Origin: CAZUSC01 sp964622915
Lineage (GTDB): Bacteria; Patescibacteriota; Andersenbacteria; UBA10190
Reading direction: 5' to 3'
Assembly: GCA_964622915.1 (NCBI GenBank)
Contig: CAZUSC010000086.1
Span: 1 to 9,121 of the forward strand
Length of the DNA: 9,121 bases
In this document: positions 5,382 to 9,121 of the stretch, one piece after another
Position numbering within the stretch: the stretch's first letter is position 1
Layout of the letters: the number at the start of each line of letters is the position of its first letter
Translations under genes and position numbers: made by a program
Notes under the pieces: generated by a model
Told to the model about the DNA's origin: nothing
Databases searched by the model: none
What the model saw: only the letters and a program-made list of their open reading frames with translations

Positions 5382-5383
5382 GC

Positions 5384-6424
5384 TTACCCCGCTAATTCCT
5401 CCGCCTCCTCGGTGTTAGTAAAAAAATCCGACAGAAAAATACTGATAATGGTCGCCACCGGTACTGACAAGATAATTCCCACCGTGCCAGCTAGGCGACC
5501 GCCCAAGAGAATAGCAATAATGGTGACTAACGGATTAAGGCCAGTCGCCTTTCGCATGATGTTTGGAATCAAAGCATGGTTTTCAACCTGCTGCACAACA
5601 ATATAAAAAATAATAGTAATGACCCCTAACAGCAGCGATTGCGATAATGCTACTAACACGCCGAAGATTCCCGCAATAATCGGCCCGATGACCGGCAAAA
5701 CTTCCAAGACGCCAGCAATTAAGCCTAAAGCCAACGCATGGGGCACACCAATTAACCATAAGCCGATACCGACTGCCACGCCGACAATTACGCCGAGCGT
5801 TACTTGGGCTAATACCCAACGTCCGAGTTTGTATTGAATGCGGTCAATGACCAGTTCAATATAGGGCAGATGATCGCGCGGAATGATAATCCGAAATACT
5901 TTTTTGAGGGCATCTTGCTCAATCACTAGATAGAAAGCAATAATCAACACGAAAACTAATGAAAACAACCCCGAGAAAACATTACGTGTCTGCTGGAAAA
6001 TACTGGAGCTAAAGTTAGTCAGATTATTTCCAAAGCGATTAAGCCCTTCCTGAAGCTGTGGCAAAACCTGCTGCGGCGAAAAGATGGAGGAGAGCCCGAA
6101 CTGATCCTGCAACCCCGCGAGCACTGCCGGCAAGGATTGAGCTAACTGTGTTGATTGCGCCGCGAGCGCCGGCACTATTAGTGTTAAGGCGATGCCTAGC
6201 GCGCCGATTACTGCTAGGTAAACCACTACCACCGACAAGCTGCGGGGGACTCGCCAGCGACGCAGCTTCTTGGCTAGGGGCTCAATAGCCGACGCAATAA
6301 CAATAGCCGCCAACAACATAACTAGAATGTCTCGTATTAAATACAAGAAGCCAAAAATGAGCACAATAAGGGCCGTGCGAATAATCGTGCTCGATCCGAT
6401 ATCAATTTTTTGCATTTCACTCAT
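5384..6424 (-). CDS. AI-2E (YdiK/PerM-type) family membrane transporter
   Basis: 346 residues, typical for this family (about 330-370), an integral inner-membrane protein. Two hydrophobic segments (about 14-46) are followed by EPLAKKLRRWRVPRSLS (48-64), the usual 'P-l...L-r-iPr' link, and a third segment (about 65-87). A soluble, Gln- and Ser-rich stretch runs from about 88 to 140. Several more membrane segments follow, including the conserved PVIGPIIAG region and the closing LGGRLAGTVGIILSVPVA motif. Members are annotated as autoinducer-2 exporters or Na+/H+ antiporters, but for most, including this one, the substrate is unknown. The start ATG at 6424 has AAGAGG 6 nt upstream. The gene begins 29 nt after the M16 peptidase stop, so the two are probably one operon. 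No AI-2 synthesis gene is in view. Confidence 0.9.
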   Translation of the reverse strand: MSEMQKIDIGSSTIIRTALIVLIFGFLYLIRDILVMLLAAIVIASAIEPLAKKLRRWRVPRSLSVVVVYLAVIGALGIALTLIVPALAAQSTQLAQSLPAVLAGLQDQFGLSSIFSPQQVLPQLQEGLNRFGNNLTNFSSSIFQQTRNVFSGLFSLVFVLIIAFYLVIEQDALKKVFRIIIPRDHLPYIELVIDRIQYKLGRWVLAQVTLGVIVGVAVGIGLWLIGVPHALALGLIAGVLEVLPVIGPIIAGIFGVLVALSQSLLLGVITIIFYIVVQQVENHALIPNIMRKATGLNPLVTIIAILLGGRLAGTVGIILSVPVATIISIFLSDFFTNTEEAEELAG

Positions 6425-6430
6425 GGCTGC

Positions 6431-6436
6431 CCTCTT
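6431..6436 (-). promoter_or_regulatory. Shine-Dalgarno of the AI-2E-family gene
   Basis: AAGAGG on the minus strand, 6 nt before the ATG at 6424, inside the 29-nt gap after the M16 gene. It supports translation of a downstream cistron in a shared transcript. Confidence 0.6.
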
Positions 6437-6453
6437 TGCTGGTAATAGTAACC

Positions 6454-7731
6454 CTATGTCAGTAACTTCTCAAAAGATTTCGTGGACTTGTGGGGACTTA
6501 AAAGAGCCACCGCTCGACGCTTTGGCGCGAGCAGATATCGAGCAATATTCCTAATATCTGACGCCTTAACTGCACTGACTTTCTGCCAAATCTCGTGCGG
6601 TGTTTTAATCTTCTTTTCCAGTAATTCCTGATCGCCAGCATAAATAGCTAGGGCATTCGTTTCTTCCAAGCCTAGCACCATATTTCCCCGCACCATCTGT
6701 TTGGCTTTCTCTAATTCCGCCGGTCCCACTTCTTCATCCATGATCCGGTCGTATTCTTTTAAAATTAACTCGAGCGCTCGCTCGGCTTTATCAGTGCGCA
6801 CGCCTGATTGCGTTACAAAGCTGCCGGTGTCCACGTAATTATCATCAGAGGTTCTGACCATGTAGGCCAGGCCTTCCCGCTCGCGGACGGCAGTAAACAA
6901 GCGACTGCTCATGCCGTTGCCTAAGATCACGGCTAATAGTTCAGCGGCGTAAGACCGCTTGTCTCCCCTGGCTAATCCCGGCACGCCGACCATCAAATGA
7001 GTTTGGTCTAAGTGCTGACGGTATTCATGGACAAATTTACGCCGGGGCGTGCCGGCTGGCGCCGGTTTAGGATAGGTTTCTTTACCCTTAGCCAATCCCG
7101 CCAACAGCTTGGCCAATAATCGTTGCGTTGAACGCACCTCAAAATTCCCGGCCACCGCCACCACCGCATTACGGGTATGGTAGTGGTGTTGCGTGTAATG
7201 CATAAAATCGGCGCGCTTAAACTTGGTGACCGTCTCCACCGAGCCGTCGATTCTGCGCCCTAAGGGATGATCGCCAAACAGCGCCGCTTGCCAAAGGTGG
7301 CTGATATGACGCATGGGGGTGTCAGTATACATCCGAATCTCTTCCGTGATCACACCACGCTCGCGCTCAATTTCCGCCGGCGGGAACAGTGGCCGCAGTA
7401 GAATGTCCGACACCACTTCCGCCCCATGGTTTAGATGCTCGGCGGCCAACTTAACATAATAGCCGGTATATTCTTCCCCGGTAAACGCATTAAATTCCCC
7501 TCCCACGCCGTCAATTGCCTCCGCAATTTCTTTGGCCGTCGGCCGCGTGGCGGTTCCCTTGAAAAACATGTGCTCCAAAAAATGCGACAGCCCCGCTTGA
7601 CGCGGCGTTTCATATCGGGAACCCACACCGATCAGTACCATGAAGGTAACAGTTTGCACGTCCGGGCGCGGCAGCATCACCGCTCGCAGTCCGGAGGGGA
7701 AAGTTTTCTTAACCAAGTTAAAATCAGACAT
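6454..7731 (-). CDS. M16-family zinc metallopeptidase (processing-peptidase type)
   Basis: 425 residues from the ATG at 7731. Member of the pitrilysin / mitochondrial-processing-peptidase family. The inverted zinc motif HFLEH is at 50-54 (ligands H50 and H54, catalytic E53), followed by MFFKGT. GGEFNAFTGEEYTGYY (77-92) is the usual substrate-site region. The third zinc ligand is E131 in GVITEEI, at the HxxEH-X76-E spacing. A second M16 domain (about 190-380) contains the DQTHLMVG and LGNGMSSRLFTAVREREGLAY motifs, so the protein has the common two-domain half-ring form and probably dimerises. No signal peptide is seen, so it is probably cytoplasmic. A frame extension to TTG 7740 is possible, but ATG 7731 is preferred. 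No SD is present. Many bacteria carry a paired, inactive M16 gene; none is seen here. First gene of a likely operon with the AI-2E-like protein. Confidence 0.95.
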   Translation of the reverse strand: MSDFNLVKKTFPSGLRAVMLPRPDVQTVTFMVLIGVGSRYETPRQAGLSHFLEHMFFKGTATRPTAKEIAEAIDGVGGEFNAFTGEEYTGYYVKLAAEHLNHGAEVVSDILLRPLFPPAEIERERGVITEEIRMYTDTPMRHISHLWQAALFGDHPLGRRIDGSVETVTKFKRADFMHYTQHHYHTRNAVVAVAGNFEVRSTQRLLAKLLAGLAKGKETYPKPAPAGTPRRKFVHEYRQHLDQTHLMVGVPGLARGDKRSYAAELLAVILGNGMSSRLFTAVREREGLAYMVRTSDDNYVDTGSFVTQSGVRTDKAERALELILKEYDRIMDEEVGPAELEKAKQMVRGNMVLGLEETNALAIYAGDQELLEKKIKTPHEIWQKVSAVKASDIRNIARYLLAPKRRAVALLSPHKSTKSFEKLLT

Positions 7732-7742
7732 AAGATACAAAA

Positions 7743-7772
7743 ATTAAAACTCAAAACTATTAAGGCTTTCAA
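7743..7772 (-). promoter_or_regulatory. Possible promoter of the M16 peptidase gene
   Basis: Minus strand TTGAAA (7772-7767), 18-nt spacer, TTTAAT (7748-7743). The predicted start near 7736 leaves about 5 nt before the ATG at 7731. Box matches are modest in AT-rich sequence, where chance hits are common. Confidence 0.3.
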
Positions 7773-7797
7773 GGAAAGCGAATAAGGAATAATGAAT

Positions 7798-7823
7798 TAG
7801 AAATGAAGCACGACCAATTTCTA
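7798..7823. repeat. Inverted repeat in the glyS-M16 spacer
   Basis: TAGAAAT (7798-7804) and ATTTCTA (7817-7823) are perfect 7-nt arms around 12 nt, about 25-50 nt after the glyS stop. AT-only pairing at the base and no clean T-run make it a weak terminator candidate. The rest of the 115-nt spacer is low-complexity TTTCTA / ATTTTC-type sequence. Confidence 0.4.
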
Positions 7824-7846
7824 TTTTCCATTTTCTAGTTTCTAAG

Positions 7847-9121
7847 TCAATTAAGTCCTTTTTCCTGCAAATGCGCCACCAGCTTATCTATGGGTATACG
7901 TACCTGCTCCATTGAGTCACGGTCCCGTACCGTTACCGCTCTGTCTTCCGATGTGGCAAAATCAACCGTTACGCAGTAGGGAGTGCCAATTTCATCTTGT
8001 CGGCGATAGCGCTTACCGATGGACCCGGTTTCGTCGTACTGCGCCATCCACTGCTGCTGCAGAGCGCCGAAAATCTCTTTGGCCGGAGCGGCCAGCTCCG
8101 TTTTTTTGGCCAGCGGCAAGACAGCAACCTTAATTGGGGCCAGCCGCGCCGGAAGTTTTAGGGTAATTTCCGTACTATGTGTTGCATCTTCCCGGCCGGA
8201 TCGTGCTTCAGATTCAGTATAAGCATCGGCCAACACCGCCAACATTATTCGGTCCAGACCGAAAGTAGGTTCAACCACATAAGGAATAAATTCTTCTTGG
8301 GTTTTTTCGTCTTTATATCGCAAGTTGGCGCCGGATGCCTCAATATGGTTCTTTAAATCATAGTCAGTGCGATTAGCCAGACCAGCCATCTCGTCCCAGC
8401 CAAAAGGAAACTTATAGTAGGTATCCACAGTCCGTTTGGAATAATGCGCTAATTCTTCCTTGGGCAATTCGACCGTTTTAATATTCTCTTTTTTGATTCC
8501 TAAGTCATTCGTAAAAAAATCTTGCTGGTAGGACAGCCACGCCTCAAAGGCGGCTTCATCCTCGCCGGGCCGCACAAAGTATTCCAATTCAGCAATAGTA
8601 AACTCCTTCATACGAAAAATTGAATTTCCGGTAGTAATTTCATTGCGGAACGAGCGGCCAATTTGTGCTATGCCAAAGGGTAGTTTTCGCCTCATCGTGT
8701 CCACCACCAGCTTAAAATCTGTAAACATAGTTTGCGCCGTCTCCCCGCGCAAATAGGCGGTGGCGCCTTCGTCTTCCACTGTGCCAATAAACGTTTTAAA
8801 CAATAGATTAAAATTCTTCGCCGCTGTCCACTCTACTGTCTGTCCCGCGTGCGATTTCTCATGGGCGGCTATTTCATCGGCTTTGTCGGAGCGCAAACGC
8901 CGGTGACAAACCTTACATTCCACCAACGGATCGGTGAAATTCTTGAGGTGTCCGGACGCTGCCCAAACTTTTGGATTCATTACTATCGGTCCGCGCATAC
9001 CCACCATATCCGATCTTTGCTGTACGAATTTCCTCCACCATAAATTGCGGATATTGTTAAACAATTCTACTCCTAACGGTCCATAGTCATAACTATTAGC
9101 CAGCCCGCCATAAATCTCCGA
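7847..9121 (-). CDS. glyS: Glycyl-tRNA synthetase, alpha2 type, N-terminus cut off by window edge
   Basis: Class II synthetase charging tRNA-Gly in the cytoplasm, of the single-chain homodimer type rather than the alpha/beta tetramer. 424 residues are visible up to TGA 7847-7849; the frame stays open to the right edge, beginning SEIYGGLANSYDYGPLGVEL, so only a few dozen N-terminal residues are missing. Internal M/TTG codons (for example 9064) are not the start. Counting from the first visible residue: motif 2 FRNEITTGN (158-166); motif 3 EPTFGLDR (284-291); and a C-terminal anticodon-binding domain from about 325 (IKVAVLPLAKK, SIGKRYRRQDEIGTPYCVTVD, VTVRDRDSMEQVRIP). Oddities: YLRGETAQ (123-130) has Gly where YLRPETAQ is usual, and C69-x2-C72 with H87-x3-H91 could bind zinc. 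The stop is followed by an AT-rich spacer with no strong terminator. Confidence 0.97.
   Translation of the reverse strand, partial: SEIYGGLANSYDYGPLGVELFNNIRNLWWRKFVQQRSDMVGMRGPIVMNPKVWAASGHLKNFTDPLVECKVCHRRLRSDKADEIAAHEKSHAGQTVEWTAAKNFNLLFKTFIGTVEDEGATAYLRGETAQTMFTDFKLVVDTMRRKLPFGIAQIGRSFRNEITTGNSIFRMKEFTIAELEYFVRPGEDEAAFEAWLSYQQDFFTNDLGIKKENIKTVELPKEELAHYSKRTVDTYYKFPFGWDEMAGLANRTDYDLKNHIEASGANLRYKDEKTQEEFIPYVVEPTFGLDRIMLAVLADAYTESEARSGREDATHSTEITLKLPARLAPIKVAVLPLAKKTELAAPAKEIFGALQQQWMAQYDETGSIGKRYRRQDEIGTPYCVTVDFATSEDRAVTVRDRDSMEQVRIPIDKLVAHLQEKGLN

Noticed and set aside
5384..6424. Reading the AI-2E-family gene as evidence of quorum sensing
   Set aside because: The family name comes from a few studied members, and no AI-2 synthase, receptor or related gene is in the window.
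5318..6472. GTCAGTAACTT shared between the ppa spacer (5321-5331) and the 3' end of the M16 gene (6458-6468)
   Set aside because: Several 11-nt matches are expected by chance in a 9-kb window, so this is not evidence for duplication.
1..9121. Search for mobile elements, CRISPR arrays, tRNA or rRNA genes, toxin-antitoxin or defence modules
   Set aside because: No transposase, integrase, regularly spaced repeats, cloverleaf or recognisable defence protein was seen by eye. The window reads as ordinary core chromosome with two orphan genes.

Overview
The window is 9.1 kb of densely packed bacterial chromosome. It most likely comes from a member of the Patescibacteria (CPR) or a similarly small-genomed lineage. 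This is an inference from three things: housekeeping genes sit next to short orphan proteins, GlyRS is the single-chain alpha2 type rather than the alpha/beta type, and AT-rich, low-complexity spacers separate otherwise GC-balanced genes. No rRNA, tRNA, CRISPR array, insertion sequence or phage gene is visible, and no gap between genes exceeds 300 bases.

Layout, left to right. (1) leuS, minus strand, 1-2195, cut by the left edge so that its C-terminus is missing. (2) A small minus-strand receiver-like orphan at 2289-2666 with its own promoter, Shine-Dalgarno (SD) and terminator. (3) A 268-nt spacer with two dyads and a possible 18-codon ORF. (4) tatD, minus, 2935-3717. (5) Divergent from tatD, a small polytopic membrane protein, plus, 3771-4214. 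(6) A second receiver-like orphan, plus, 4302-4691, again with its own promoter, SD and terminator. (7) A minus-strand block read from the right: glyS (cut by the right edge, N-terminus missing), an M16 peptidase, an AI-2E-family membrane protein and ppa. The block converges on the plus-strand orphan at about 4700.

Functionally most of this is core metabolism: two aminoacyl-tRNA synthetases, pyrophosphatase (which removes the PPi that synthetases release), a TatD nuclease and an M16 protease. The AI-2E-like protein follows the protease by 29 nt and has an SD inside that gap, so the two are probably co-transcribed.

I did not find a clear new multi-gene system. Two things deserve a second look. 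First, two stand-alone proteins have a receiver-like pattern but lack key phosphotransfer residues, and no kinase is in view. Second, expression signals split sharply. leuS, tatD, the membrane protein and the M16 gene have no SD and have promoter-like -10 boxes placed so that the mRNA would start within a few bases of the ATG (leaderless). The two orphans have leader sequences, good SDs and terminators.
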